A stretch of DNA of 64,000 nt from Larsenimonas suaedae (GCF_023712105.1 NZ_JAMLJI010000003.1:186001-250000), one strand, 5' to 3'. Counted from the stretch's first letter, positions 1-8,861 are shown. The notes: a model not told the origin generated them from the letters alone. Made by a program: numbers and translations.

Positions 1-91
1 TTCCGAGCACGCCGCTGATCAGGCCGAGAAACAACGCCCCGAGAGCCACGTTTTGCAGCGTGTAGTCCCCCAATAGCGCCATTAGAGTCAT
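1..91 (-). CDS. Metal ABC transporter permease, N-terminus only (left edge)
   Basis: The first 30 codons of a protein that runs off the left end. The visible start reads MTLMALLGDYTLQNVALGAL and continues into a hydrophobic LFLGLISGVLG, which resembles the first segment of ABC-3 family permeases of the TroC/MntB/ZnuB type. The start codon overlaps the stop of the ATPase gene as ATGA (88-91), so the two are translationally coupled. The order substrate-binding protein, ATPase, permease is the usual one for Mn/Zn importers. The family call rests on 30 residues plus context. Confidence 0.8.
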   Translation of the reverse strand, partial: MTLMALLGDYTLQNVALGALFLGLISGVLG

Positions 92-867
92 GATTTTGCC
101 CCGGTATCAGAGGCCAAAACGCTGTCCAGAAGCGCAATCTGGCCGCCATAGGCGCGCTTGAGGTTCTCGGCGGTGTACACCTCTTCGACCGGCCCCTGTG
201 CGATGACACGAACATTCAAGATCAACATCCAATCAAAGTAGGAGCGCACTGTCTGGAGGTCGTGATGCACCACGATCACGGTCTTGCCAGCATCTCGAAG
301 CGTTCTGAGGATATTGACGATTGCCCGCTCAGTGGGTGCATCGACGCCCGCCATGGGCTCATCGAGAAAGTAGATGTCGGCATTTTGAATCAGCGCTCGG
401 GCAAGAAAGACGCGCTGCTGTTGACCGCCGGAGAGCTGGCTTATCTGGCGCTGAGCGAAGGCCTGCATGCCAACCTGCTCGAGTGCATCCATCGCGCGTG
501 CGCGCTCTCGTCGGCCCGGCCATCGACACCACCCAAGCTGGCCGTAAAGACCCATGGTGACGACGTCGAGCGCGGTCGTCGGAAAATCCCAATCGACGCT
601 CGAGCGCTGGGGCACATACCCCACGCGTTTTCGAATGGCCTTGTAGGGCCGGCCGAACAGCGTGACGTGACCCGCGATCGGGGGCGCGAGCCCGAGCACA
701 CTCTTGATCAGCGTGCTTTTCCCTGCCCCGTTGGGGCCAACGATGGCGGCCATCACGCCGGGGGGTATGTCGAAATCGATGTCCCACAGTACCGGCTTGG
801 CGTGGTAGCTCACGGTCAGATCCTCGACGTGCAGCGCGAGATCCGGTTCGTGCAGATCAGTTGACAT
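88..867 (-). CDS. Metal (Mn/Zn) ABC transporter ATP-binding protein
   Basis: A 259-residue cytoplasmic ATPase that would power import by the permease encoded next. It has Walker A GPNGAGKST near residue 45, the phrase SSVDWDFPTT typical of the Mn/Zn subfamily, signature LSGGQQQR, Walker B IYFLDEP and the switch His in VVHHD. A longer frame reaches 939, but the 867 start is preferred: GGGAG lies 6 nt upstream and the first residues MSTDLHEP fit a short N-terminus. An ATG at 870 is equally possible. The start lies just inside the 3' end of the substrate-binding protein gene, so the operon is tightly coupled. Whether Mn or Zn is the substrate cannot be read from the ATPase. Confidence 0.92.
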   Translation of the reverse strand: MSTDLHEPDLALHVEDLTVSYHAKPVLWDIDFDIPPGVMAAIVGPNGAGKSTLIKSVLGLAPPIAGHVTLFGRPYKAIRKRVGYVPQRSSVDWDFPTTALDVVTMGLYGQLGWCRWPGRRERARAMDALEQVGMQAFAQRQISQLSGGQQQRVFLARALIQNADIYFLDEPMAGVDAPTERAIVNILRTLRDAGKTVIVVHHDLQTVRSYFDWMLILNVRVIAQGPVEEVYTAENLKRAYGGQIALLDSVLASDTGAKS

Positions 868-1843
868 CATGCGCTCCCATGGCGGTGTCCTGTGGCATAA
901 GATCGGCAAGCTCGTTTGGAAGAGGCGCAGGCCGGCCACCGAGCGCGGTCACGATGCGTTGGGTATTGGCGTAGAGCATGCCAATGTAAGTGCCTTCGAA
1001 TCGCCCGGTCTCGCCCATGGCATCGGAATAGAGCTCGCCCCCGACCTCGATGGTCTGGCCCTTTTGCCGCGCCGCTTCGATTACCGAGCGAATCGTACGC
1101 GGGCTGATCGTGCTCTCGACAAACATGGCCGGCACCTGGCGTTCGGCCACCACGTTTGCCATGGCGCGAATATCGGCGATCCCGGTTTCGGTTTCGGTGC
1201 TGATGCCTTGGATGCCTTCGACGTCGATGCCGTAGGCTCGGCCGTAATAGTTGAAGGCGTCGTGGGCAGTCACCAGGATACGCTGCTGTTCCGGGATCGT
1301 TTTAATAGAGCGGGTAATCCAGTCGTCGAGCGCGCTCAAACGCATGCGATAGGTTTCGGCGTTGGCTGCGATGGTATCAGCGCACTCCGGGCGCTGTGCC
1401 TTGATCGCCTCGGCAATCGTTGGCACCAGCGCGCCCCAGAGTTCGACATCCATCCAAAGGTGCGGGTCAGTGCCATAGGCATCATTGACGCGGATGAGCC
1501 GGTCAGGGGCGATAGCCCGCTCGGACACCGCAAGCGTTGGGCGGCGCTGCTTGAAGCGTTCGAGCACGGACGCCAGCTTTCCTTCAAGCGAATACCCCGA
1601 ATACAAGATGAGGTCGGCGTTGTTCAGAGTGGGGACATCGCTTGCACGCGCCTGATAGGTGTGCGGGTCGATGCCGGGGCCCATCAGGGATACAACATCG
1701 ACGCAGCGCCCGCCGATGTTTTCCGTGACATCCCCAAGCATGCCGATGGTGGTAACCACATTGAGCGGCGCCGGTGACGCGGCTACGCCGAGCGAACACC
1801 CAAGCAGCCACCCCGCCATCAGAACTCCTGAAACGCGCCCCAT
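857..1843 (-). CDS. TroA-type metal-binding periplasmic protein of ABC importer
   Basis: A 328-residue cluster A-I solute-binding protein with an N-terminal signal segment (hydrophobic residues 8-22). It captures a divalent metal in the periplasm for the ABC importer. Predicted ligands are His61 (GIDPHTYQ), His128 (TDPHLWMD), His194 (VTAHDAF) and Asp274 (LYSDAMG). This His-His-His-Asp set and the surrounding sequence resemble treponemal TroA more than PsaA/SitA, which carry Glu at the third site. No His-rich loop of the ZnuA kind is present, which leans towards Mn or mixed specificity. The RBS AGGGTG lies 6 nt before ATG. The 193-nt divergent region to the next gene is AT-rich and holds two GGTTAA direct repeats (1855-1860 and 1893-1898) that might bind a metal regulator. 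Confidence 0.9.
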   Translation of the reverse strand: MGRVSGVLMAGWLLGCSLGVAASPAPLNVVTTIGMLGDVTENIGGRCVDVVSLMGPGIDPHTYQARASDVPTLNNADLILYSGYSLEGKLASVLERFKQRRPTLAVSERAIAPDRLIRVNDAYGTDPHLWMDVELWGALVPTIAEAIKAQRPECADTIAANAETYRMRLSALDDWITRSIKTIPEQQRILVTAHDAFNYYGRAYGIDVEGIQGISTETETGIADIRAMANVVAERQVPAMFVESTISPRTIRSVIEAARQKGQTIEVGGELYSDAMGETGRFEGTYIGMLYANTQRIVTALGGRPAPLPNELADLMPQDTAMGAHDVN

Positions 1844-2036
1844 AAATTCACCCTGGTTAAATCATGTTCCCGAGATTGTTATTTGTAGCACCGGTTAATA
1901 TGGCGAGAAATATTCACCTCAGCTTAAATTAAGATATCCGAGTCATCTCTCACCCTGCTACAACGCCAGGCAGAGTTTCAGCCATATCTCATCTACGCTT
2001 GCCGTACGCTTTTCATTTCGTCAAAGGATATGACGC
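1844..2036. promoter_or_regulatory. AT-rich divergent promoter region, metal ABC importer / DUF2243
   Basis: The only non-coding DNA between the divergent metal importer and the DUF2243-CtaG operon. It is visibly richer in A/T than its surroundings around 1880-1935. It contains GGTTAA twice, 38 bp apart, and an imperfect inverted repeat AATAT(N7)AATATT near 1897-1915. No clear Fur, Zur or MntR consensus could be recognised. Calling it a regulatory region is inference from position and composition. Confidence 0.45.
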
Positions 2037-2501
2037 ATGACCACTCCGACCCCGGACATCCGACGCACGCTTCTGGCCGCGATCCTTCTAGGCATCGGCT
2101 TCATGGCCGCCATTGATGAGGTTATCTTTCACCAGTTACTGGTCTGGCATCATTTTGTCGAAAGCGACAGCACCGTAGCCGCCATTGTCTCCGATGGCGT
2201 ATTGCATACGCTCGAACTGGTGCTCCTGGTCACCGGAGGCGCGCTGATGCTGAGGCTTCACGAAACTCACCGCCACGCACCGGGCTATCGCGGCCCTGGC
2301 TTCCTGTTGGGCATGGGCGGATTTCAAGTGTTCGATGGCATCATCGATCACAAGGTGCTGGGCCTTCACCAGGTTCGCTACGTCGATAACCTCTGGCTTT
2401 ATGACCTGGCCTGGAACGGATTCGGTCTACTGCTGATTGTGGTGGGTTATGTACTGCTCAAGCGGGCCAAACGTGGGCAGGCCTTTAGTCAACGCACATG
2501 A
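2037..2501 (+). CDS. DUF2243 family integral membrane protein
   Basis: A 154-residue inner-membrane protein with four predicted membrane segments. Conserved His and acidic residues are typical of DUF2243: IDEVIFHQLLVWHH near residues 26-39 and FDGIIDHKVLGLHQVR near 103-118. The molecular function of the family is unknown. It overlaps the next gene by ATGA (2498-2501), so it is almost certainly co-translated with the CtaG-like protein. That pairing suggests, without proving, a role in cytochrome oxidase or copper handling. No cytochrome oxidase structural gene is present nearby. Confidence 0.88.
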   Translation: MTTPTPDIRRTLLAAILLGIGFMAAIDEVIFHQLLVWHHFVESDSTVAAIVSDGVLHTLELVLLVTGGALMLRLHETHRHAPGYRGPGFLLGMGGFQVFDGIIDHKVLGLHQVRYVDNLWLYDLAWNGFGLLLIVVGYVLLKRAKRGQAFSQRT

Positions 2502-3292
2502 TCATCCTACGCGTTCTCATTGCGCTGATCGGCGTCGCGTACCTGATGGCGGCCTGGAGACAGCGTCGTCATGGCACCAGCTGGCCCGTCTCGCGTACGG
2601 CGCTATTCATCGGGGGCATCGTTACGCTCGAATTTGGCCTGTCACCTCAACTCATGCACTACGCACATGACGACGTTCACATGCACATGTTTCAGCACTT
2701 GCTGATCGGCATGTATGCCCCACTCGCGCTGGTCTTTGCCCGCCCGATGACGCTGCTTTTAAAAACGCTGACGCCGGCACAAAGCCGCCACGTCGTCGCC
2801 TTTCTCGCCAACCGACTCGTGCGTCTTTGGTGCCACCCGCTTACAAGCGCCGTGTTCAACGTTGGCGGCATGGCGCTTTTATACCTGACCGGGCTCTATG
2901 CGCTTCAGCTTCACACGCCGTCACTGTCGCTCTTGGTTCACCTGCACTTTATCGTTGCCGGATGCCTGTTCACCTGGGCGGTGGCCGGCCCGGACCCCGC
3001 GCCTCATCGCCCGAGCCTTTCGACGCGGTTTGCGGTACTGGTCAGCGCCATGGCCTGTCATGCAGTGCTTGGAAAATGGATGTATTTCGTAGAGGCACCC
3101 GTGATCGCTGGCGCCACGACAATGCACATTCAGCACGCGGCGCAGTGGATGTTCTATGGCGGGGAATTGGCCGAGGCTGTTTTGGTGTTCGTGCTGGTCA
3201 GGCAGTGGCTCGCCAAACCGGTAACGGGAGCCCATCAAGCCCCCACCACGGCATTGAGCGCCGAACGGCGCTCAAGCATGGGGGTATCATGA
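2498..3292 (+). CDS. Caa3_CtaG family cytochrome c oxidase assembly protein
   Basis: A 264-residue multi-span membrane protein. The HMHMFQHLLIGMYAPLALV block (near residues 62-80) is the hallmark of the caa3-type CtaG family, which is implicated in copper insertion or assembly of cytochrome oxidase. It is distinct from the Cox11-type CtaG. Further His residues lie near 149 and in the late segment TTMHIQHAAQWMFYGG. It overlaps the DUF2243 gene by 4 bp. The stop is only 14 bp from the stop of the convergent MFS gene and no terminator hairpin is visible there. Confidence 0.88.
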   Translation: MIILRVLIALIGVAYLMAAWRQRRHGTSWPVSRTALFIGGIVTLEFGLSPQLMHYAHDDVHMHMFQHLLIGMYAPLALVFARPMTLLLKTLTPAQSRHVVAFLANRLVRLWCHPLTSAVFNVGGMALLYLTGLYALQLHTPSLSLLVHLHFIVAGCLFTWAVAGPDPAPHRPSLSTRFAVLVSAMACHAVLGKWMYFVEAPVIAGATTMHIQHAAQWMFYGGELAEAVLVFVLVRQWLAKPVTGAHQAPTTALSAERRSSMGVS

Positions 3293-3306
3293 AGGACTGA
3301 TTCAGA

Positions 3307-4506
3307 TCAGGAACTTGCCACGGGCGCTCGACGTTGGAACACGCCCTTGACGGCCCAGCACAGCGCATAAAGCACGCTGATGAACGCAAGCGCTGTAATG
3401 GCACTTGGAATGCCTGCCGTCATACCGGCAATGGCCGACACTACCAGAGGACTGATGAACTGACCGATGTAGAGCGCGCCGGTGAAAAAGCCCATGCCGC
3501 GACCGCGTGTACGCTGATTGAGCGCCCCCATGACCGGCGCCATCGAATTTGGAACCAACATGCCCGCACCAACGCCATGAATGACCACCGCGACGATCAC
3601 CATGGTGTAACTCGGCGCCCGAACCAACAGCAGAAGACCCACTGCAAGCAGTATCAATAGCAGCGTATTACAGCCGGAAACACCGAGCGTGCGACGCGCC
3701 AGCGGCCAGCTAAGCGCACCAACCAGAGAAGCCAAAAGCCCGATACCGGTCGCAAGCCCAATCATGGTGCTGGAGGTAATGCCCATGCTCACCAGCAGCC
3801 CGGGCGTCTGTACCGGCACGACCATGCTCAGGATCATGCCGAAGCACACCAGCGCATAGCCACCTAAAAGCGTCGACATTGCGACCGGACCATCCTGGCT
3901 CGGCTGATGCGCCTCGCTTTTTGCCTTGCGTGGCTCCCACAGCACCTTGGCGATAAACGGCACCAGAAGCAGTGGCAGCAAATACAGATAGAACGGCGTA
4001 CGCCAGCTGTGCTCACCCAGTGCTCCACCCACCACGAAGAAAAGCGCACCGACCAGCGCAATGGCAACGACCTGACGATTAACGTATCTAAGCCGCTGCT
4101 CGCCGTACCAGTAATCGGCAATCAGCGCCGTACAGCAGGTCATGATGATGGCCTCGGAGGCCCCGAACAGCAGCCGGACACCGACGATGGCCATTAGTTG
4201 ATCGAGAACCGCAGGCAGTGCACCCAGCAAACTATAGAGCAATGCACCAAGCACCAGCAGCTTGACTCGGCCATACCGGTCGGCAAGCCAGCCGGCGATG
4301 GGCGCGAAAAAGGCAATCGCTAGTGCGGGCCCGGTCAGCGCCATGGCCACCCAGAGCGCAGCGTCCGGCATCGACGGCGCAAAATGCGCCGTCATCTTGG
4401 GAAGCACCGGGGCGACCATCACAGAGCCAACAATGGTCAGACTGCTGGCAAGCACGATGACCCAGCCTTCGGGGGCTCCGGGTTTTTTTTCAGTTATGGA
4501 CGTCAT
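3307..4506 (-). CDS. MFS transporter
   Basis: A 399-residue major facilitator superfamily permease with about twelve hydrophobic segments. The loop 2-3 signature GWLADRYGRVKLL (near residues 73-85) marks the family. The ATG at 4506 follows AGAGGT by 7 nt; a GTG nine bases further upstream is less likely. It begins 12 nt after the SphA-like gene on the same strand, so an outer-membrane protein plus inner-membrane permease unit is plausible. The substrate cannot be inferred. Aromatic or other hydrophobic compounds would fit the SphA context but are only a guess. Confidence 0.88.
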   Translation of the reverse strand: MTSITEKKPGAPEGWVIVLASSLTIVGSVMVAPVLPKMTAHFAPSMPDAALWVAMALTGPALAIAFFAPIAGWLADRYGRVKLLVLGALLYSLLGALPAVLDQLMAIVGVRLLFGASEAIIMTCCTALIADYWYGEQRLRYVNRQVVAIALVGALFFVVGGALGEHSWRTPFYLYLLPLLLVPFIAKVLWEPRKAKSEAHQPSQDGPVAMSTLLGGYALVCFGMILSMVVPVQTPGLLVSMGITSSTMIGLATGIGLLASLVGALSWPLARRTLGVSGCNTLLLILLAVGLLLLVRAPSYTMVIVAVVIHGVGAGMLVPNSMAPVMGALNQRTRGRGMGFFTGALYIGQFISPLVVSAIAGMTAGIPSAITALAFISVLYALCWAVKGVFQRRAPVASS

Positions 4507-4518
4507 GTTGGCCACCTC

Positions 4519-5442
4519 TTAGAAGCTGTGAGCGATACGAAGTGCGACGTTATAGCCTTCTGCTCGATTGCGAGCACCGAACTCCTTGTAGGCATGGAAC
4601 CAAACGGTTGGAAGGCCTGGCTTGAAGAAGCTGACGGCCGGGCCAAGTGCCCAGACACGGGCGCGATTGCCATCGTAAATCGTATCCGCATCACCCTTGT
4701 CGTCGGTGATCTGATGGTAGTAGTACCCCCCAAGACCCACGGTATAGCTATCTACATGCTGGCCGATGGCGAACTCATTTTTGTATTCGATGCCACTGCG
4801 ATAATCGGTATCGGGGTTTTCGGTGTTGATGTCGAACTGGGAGAGGGTCGAAAATTCAAGCCCAGTATCGGTGATGTAGCTGAAACCAAAAATCGGAGAG
4901 AATGCCCAGTGGTTGACGCCTGGGTTGATCAACCGGTCCTTATCGTAATCCCCGGTCGGTGCCTGCACCTGAAACTGCGCCGTGACGCCCATGTTCGGGG
5001 CTGGGTTCCAGGCCAGTATCAGTGGTGTGACCTGCAGGTCGGCCTGACGGAAAACACTGGCGCTGTCGCTGAATACGGTGGTGCCGTTGACGTTGACATC
5101 AAGCTCGGCGTTCATTCTTGTAAAGGGCATGACCCCACTGAAACCGTAGCGCCCTCCAAACAGCGTCTGGTCGGTCATGTGGATGTAAGCCAGACCGATC
5201 GATAGCACATCGATCGAGACGTCATTATCGGCCCGGTTGCCGCTGGCATCACGAAGGTTATCAGTGGTGTAGTACGAAGTTCGAAGCCCAAAGGTTCCAT
5301 AAGGAGTTGCTGGGGGGAGAAAGCCGGAGCCGAATTCGTAGACGCCCATGGGCGTTGTTGGCGAACCATTTTCGGTGGCATAAGCGGAAGCGGCGGTCAA
5401 AAAGCCAGCACACGCAGTTAGAGTAACAAGCGCTCGTTTCAT
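4519..5442 (-). CDS. SphA / phenol-MetA-pathway type outer-membrane protein (copy 1)
   Basis: A 307-residue protein with a signal peptide (MKRALVTLTACAGFLTAASAYA) that cleaves before TENGSP. It has alternating beta-strand-like sequence and ends in Phe (IAHSF), as expected for an outer-membrane beta-barrel. It matches the SphA family (Pfam 'MetA-pathway of phenol degradation'), usually found near genes for uptake or breakdown of hydrophobic compounds; the transported molecule is unknown. The start at 5442 has GAGG 8 nt upstream. It is a tandem paralogue of the next gene upstream, has exactly the same mature length, and is probably cotranscribed with the MFS gene. Confidence 0.85.
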   Translation of the reverse strand: MKRALVTLTACAGFLTAASAYATENGSPTTPMGVYEFGSGFLPPATPYGTFGLRTSYYTTDNLRDASGNRADNDVSIDVLSIGLAYIHMTDQTLFGGRYGFSGVMPFTRMNAELDVNVNGTTVFSDSASVFRQADLQVTPLILAWNPAPNMGVTAQFQVQAPTGDYDKDRLINPGVNHWAFSPIFGFSYITDTGLEFSTLSQFDINTENPDTDYRSGIEYKNEFAIGQHVDSYTVGLGGYYYHQITDDKGDADTIYDGNRARVWALGPAVSFFKPGLPTVWFHAYKEFGARNRAEGYNVALRIAHSF

Positions 5443-5639
5443 GAAATGCACCTCGGTCTTTGTGATTGTTGTGCATTTCACTGTATGGAGCGTTGAGCGG
5501 CGGGCGTTATCCGCATTTGGCACAATCACACTACCTCTTTAGTCGCCCTGCCCAGGCGTTTTCCCCGCACCGAGAGGCGTGCCGCGACCGTGAATTTGAC
5601 CAGCCGCGACACCTATCGATATCTATCGACACCTAGACT

Positions 5640-6563
5640 CTAGAAGCTTTGAGCGACGCGCATGGCGATGTTGTAGCCCTGGGTGCGATTGCGTGCACCG
5701 AATTCCTTATAGGCGTGGAACCAGACCGAAGGCAGGCCCGGCTTGAAGAAACTGACGGCGGGCCCAAGCGCCCAGACCCGCGCTCGATTGCCATCCTGAC
5801 TGCCCAGGGAATCGCCCTTGTCATCGGTAATCTGGTGGTAGTAATACCCGCCAAGCCCGACGGTATAGCTTTCAATATGCTGCCCAATGGCGAATTCGTT
5901 ACGGTACTCGGTGCCGCTGCGGTAATGGGTATCGGGGTTTTCGGTGTTGATGTCGAACTGGGACAGCGTCGACAGCTCAAGCCCGCTCGCCGTGATGTAA
6001 CTGATGCCAAGAATTGGTGAAAATGCCCAGTGATTAAGCCCCGGACTAATCAGGCGGTCTTCATCGTAGTCACCGGTAGGCGCCTGGATCTGAAACTGCG
6101 CTGTCACCCCCATGTTGGGCGCCGGGTTCCAGGCAAGCATGAGCGGAAGAAGCTGAAGGTCGGCCTGGCGGAACACACTGGCGTCATCGCTGAATACGGT
6201 GGTGCCATTGATATTGACATCAAGGTCGGCATCCATCTTGAAAAACGGCATGACGGCGCCGAATCCGTACCGGCCGCCAAACAGGGTTTGATCGGTCATA
6301 CGGATGTAGGCCACACCAACGGAAAACACGTCGATAGAGAGGTCATTGTCGGACCGGTCGCCGTTATTGAGGCGCAGGTCGTCGGTGGTGTAATAGGCCG
6401 TTCGAAGCCCGAAGGTCCCGGTCGGTGTTGCAGGCGGCAGAAAGCCCGACCCGAAGGTATAAGTCCCCATGGCAGTGGTCGGCGACCCGTTTTCAGTCGC
6501 ATGAGCAGAGGTGGCCGCAAACAGGCCGAGACAGGCTGACAGTGCAACGAACGTATATTTCAT
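5640..6563 (-). CDS. SphA / phenol-MetA-pathway type outer-membrane protein (copy 2)
   Basis: A 307-residue paralogue of the neighbouring SphA-like protein, with signal peptide MKYTFVALSACLGLFAATS and a C-terminal Phe (VAQSF). By eye about four of five residues are identical between the copies, with differences spread over the whole length, so this is an established duplication rather than an assembly artefact. The ATG at 6563 is chosen over an upstream in-frame GTG because AAGGG sits at a workable distance. A 197-bp gap separates the copies, enough for a separate promoter. The substrate is unknown. Confidence 0.85.
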   Translation of the reverse strand: MKYTFVALSACLGLFAATSAHATENGSPTTAMGTYTFGSGFLPPATPTGTFGLRTAYYTTDDLRLNNGDRSDNDLSIDVFSVGVAYIRMTDQTLFGGRYGFGAVMPFFKMDADLDVNINGTTVFSDDASVFRQADLQLLPLMLAWNPAPNMGVTAQFQIQAPTGDYDEDRLISPGLNHWAFSPILGISYITASGLELSTLSQFDINTENPDTHYRSGTEYRNEFAIGQHIESYTVGLGGYYYHQITDDKGDSLGSQDGNRARVWALGPAVSFFKPGLPSVWFHAYKEFGARNRTQGYNIAMRVAQSF

Positions 6564-6839
6564 GAATAGACGCACCCTTTTTATTCATTGTTGGCGCTTG
6601 CGATACCATTCGGCTCTACAAAGCCTGTTTCCAAGGACAGATCGAAACGGTGTGTCGACAGAACGCGCTGGAGGTTAGACGCATCCAAACAGCACAGCCT
6701 CAACGAGGCCCCTATATTAGGCGATGCCTCTGGATGCATGAGGAGCTATCGGCCTCGAAAACCGCGTACCTGAGGTCGCTTCGACGAAAGTGAGCCTGTC
6801 CGGCGATCAATCTCAACGAGCGTATGCCGCCAGGCATAG
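6564..6839. other. Non-coding gap between sqr and SphA copy 2
   Basis: 276 bp without a convincing gene; short frames here lack an RBS and any family resemblance. A small perfect inverted repeat (TATGCC, loop GCCA, GGCATA) at 6823-6838 directly follows the sqr stop but has no U-tract. The part nearest 6563 presumably carries the promoter of the SphA gene. Confidence 0.4.
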
Positions 6840-8075
6840 CTATAGAAGGCGCTTGCGCCCCTTGAGAAGACCGTTCCAGTAGTACCTGGGCATCAGCTGC
6901 GTTTTGACCCACCATGCAAGCCGGGAAGGTTCCGTGCTGCCAACAAGCCACTGGGGCAAGCTCGGCTGAAGTTCACCGCTGTAGTCAAACTCCGCCAGCA
7001 CGACTCGACCGTGCTCGACCGTTAGAGGACAGGCGCCATAGCCGTCATATTTCTGCTTGGGCATAGCGCCTCGTAACACGGCAAGAACGTTGTCGGTCAC
7101 GACCGGCATCTGCGCGCGCACCGCCGCCGCCGTCTTGGCGTTGCCTGTTCCGCAGACATCACCAATGCCGAAAATAGTTGGAAAATAGGTGTGCTGGAGC
7201 GTACCGGGATCAACATCAAGCCAGCCCCCGGAATCGGCCAGACCACAATCGCTGATAAGCGCGGGCGCGCACTGGGGCGGCACGACATGCAGCATGTCAA
7301 AGCGCGCTTCGTATTCTCGAAGCCCCTGGTCACCCTGATAGCGGAAAAACGCTTGGCGGTGCGTACCGTCCACGGCAACCAGCTCTTCCTGCGAGTGATG
7401 CGAAATGCCGTAATGCTCAAGGTACTTGGAAAGAACGGGCACAAAGGCATCAATGCCGAAAAGAGACGCCCTTGAGTTGTGAAAATGGACGTCGACGTTC
7501 GATAACACGCCCGCTTTTCGCCAGTGATCGCAGGCCAGGTACATGGTCTTTTGAGGAGCACCGGCGCACTTGATCGTCTCCAGAGGCTGTGTAAACAGCG
7601 CACGGCCCGTCGTCAGAGCCTGAATATTTTGCCAGGTGTACGGCGAAAGCTCCGGCATGTAATTGGAAGATACGCCGTTCGAGCCAAGCGTTTCTTCAAG
7701 TCCCTCGATCCCTTTCCAATTGAGAGTAAGACCCATTGCAATGATCAGCACCCGGTACTGAAGCTGCTGACCGCTGCCCAGCGCAATCCAGCGCCGACGA
7801 GGTGCGATTGTTCTAACCCGCTGCTGATACCAGATCACATCGTCGGGCAGCACCTGGATCATGGGACGATGCGTCTGCTCGTAGGGCATCAGGCCAGCGC
7901 CGACCAAAGTCCAGCCGGGCTGATAGTAATGGTTCGCCGAAGGCTCAACGACCGCGATTTCAAGCCTGGGATGGCGTTTCAAAAGGCTTGCCGCAGCAGC
8001 AATACCCGCAGTCCCCCCACCGACGATGACGACGTCGTAAACATGATGCGATGACTTGTTTTTAAGCGTACTCAT
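6840..8075 (-). CDS. sqr: Type II sulfide:quinone oxidoreductase
   Basis: A 411-residue FAD protein with the N-terminal dinucleotide fold VVIVGGGTAGIAAAAS (residues 15-30) and a late FAD-binding motif FGIGDVCG (302-309). Cys170 (ETIKCAGAPQK) and Cys349 (YGACPLT) fit the two redox cysteines of SQRDL-like type II enzymes, which oxidise sulfide to sulfane sulfur and pass electrons to quinone at the membrane. The C-terminal hydrophobic and basic tail (SRLAWWVKTQL, GLLKGRKRLL) would associate with the membrane. No rhodanese or persulfide dioxygenase is adjacent, so the fate of the sulfur is not shown. It is divergent from the ankyrin gene. Confidence 0.88.
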   Translation of the reverse strand: MSTLKNKSSHHVYDVVIVGGGTAGIAAAASLLKRHPRLEIAVVEPSANHYYQPGWTLVGAGLMPYEQTHRPMIQVLPDDVIWYQQRVRTIAPRRRWIALGSGQQLQYRVLIIAMGLTLNWKGIEGLEETLGSNGVSSNYMPELSPYTWQNIQALTTGRALFTQPLETIKCAGAPQKTMYLACDHWRKAGVLSNVDVHFHNSRASLFGIDAFVPVLSKYLEHYGISHHSQEELVAVDGTHRQAFFRYQGDQGLREYEARFDMLHVVPPQCAPALISDCGLADSGGWLDVDPGTLQHTYFPTIFGIGDVCGTGNAKTAAAVRAQMPVVTDNVLAVLRGAMPKQKYDGYGACPLTVEHGRVVLAEFDYSGELQPSLPQWLVGSTEPSRLAWWVKTQLMPRYYWNGLLKGRKRLL

Positions 8076-8357
8076 GATAGTCCCTCACGGTTCGGATCTG
8101 CTCGCATCACACAGGCCCGGTACGGCGCACATGCATCTTCTTGTTTTATATTCACCATAGCTTAACAATCACGCCTCATGAAAGTGTTCACGACAATGGT
8201 CTGGGCGTACTTACAACGCAACAAGGCAATGGTCGTGTTGATCGGTGTCATACACTCACGTTCTTGAGGGCATAAGAAGAGACTACTTCACTGGAGCGGC
8301 CGCAGTGGACACACTAGCGTGTAGATAAGCAAACACTATCCAAAACAAGGACGCCCC

Positions 8358-8861
8358 ATGGACTCAAAACCCGAGCTGGATGACGCGGCGCTGGAATTCG
8401 CCGCTCGGATTTTCGACGCCGCCAGAAACGGCAATACCGAGCAATTTCGCCAGTGGTTCGCACAGGGCCTGCCGTCGGACATGCGAAACCATAACGGCGA
8501 CAGCCTATTGATGCTTGCAAGCTACCACGGTCATCACGACACCACTCGGCTTCTGCTCGAACACGGTGCAGACCCTGAACTCTATAACCTCAAGGGTCAG
8601 AACCCCTTATCGGGCGCTGCGTTCAAGGGCGATCTCGAAATGGTGGACATCCTCCTCAATGGCGGCGCCCGGGTCGACGGCAGCACGGAAGATGGCCAAA
8701 CGCCACTGATGTTTGCGGCCATGTTCAACCACCCGGCCGTCGTGACGCGACTGATTGAACGCGGCGCCGATACAACCCGGACCGACCGCCAGGGAAAAAC
8801 GGCAAAGGCACTGGCCGAAGCCATGGGCGCGCCCGACACACCGCCCCTGTTGACGTCCTGA
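8358..8861 (+). CDS. Ankyrin-repeat protein
   Basis: A 167-residue soluble protein without a signal peptide. Three to four ankyrin repeats are readable, for example NGDSLLMLASYHGHHDTTRL, KGQNPLSGAAFKGDLEMVDI and DGQTPLMFAAMFNHPAVVTR, each closing with a GAD/GAR turn. Ankyrin proteins bind other proteins; the partner here is unknown. A resemblance to the AnkB proteins next to catalase genes in pseudomonads can be imagined, but no catalase is nearby. The RBS AAGGACG is well placed. It is transcribed away from sqr across a 282-bp gap. Confidence 0.85.
   Translation: MDSKPELDDAALEFAARIFDAARNGNTEQFRQWFAQGLPSDMRNHNGDSLLMLASYHGHHDTTRLLLEHGADPELYNLKGQNPLSGAAFKGDLEMVDILLNGGARVDGSTEDGQTPLMFAAMFNHPAVVTRLIERGADTTRTDRQGKTAKALAEAMGAPDTPPLLTS

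Noticed and set aside
4384-6539. Long open frames on the plus strand opposite the two SphA-like genes
   Set aside because: They occur in the same relative position in both duplicated copies, lack ribosome binding sites and resemble no protein family. They are by-products of GC-rich codon use.
6823-6838. Hairpin TATGCC-GCCA-GGCATA after sqr as a terminator
   Set aside because: The stem is only 6 bp and no T-run follows on the minus strand.
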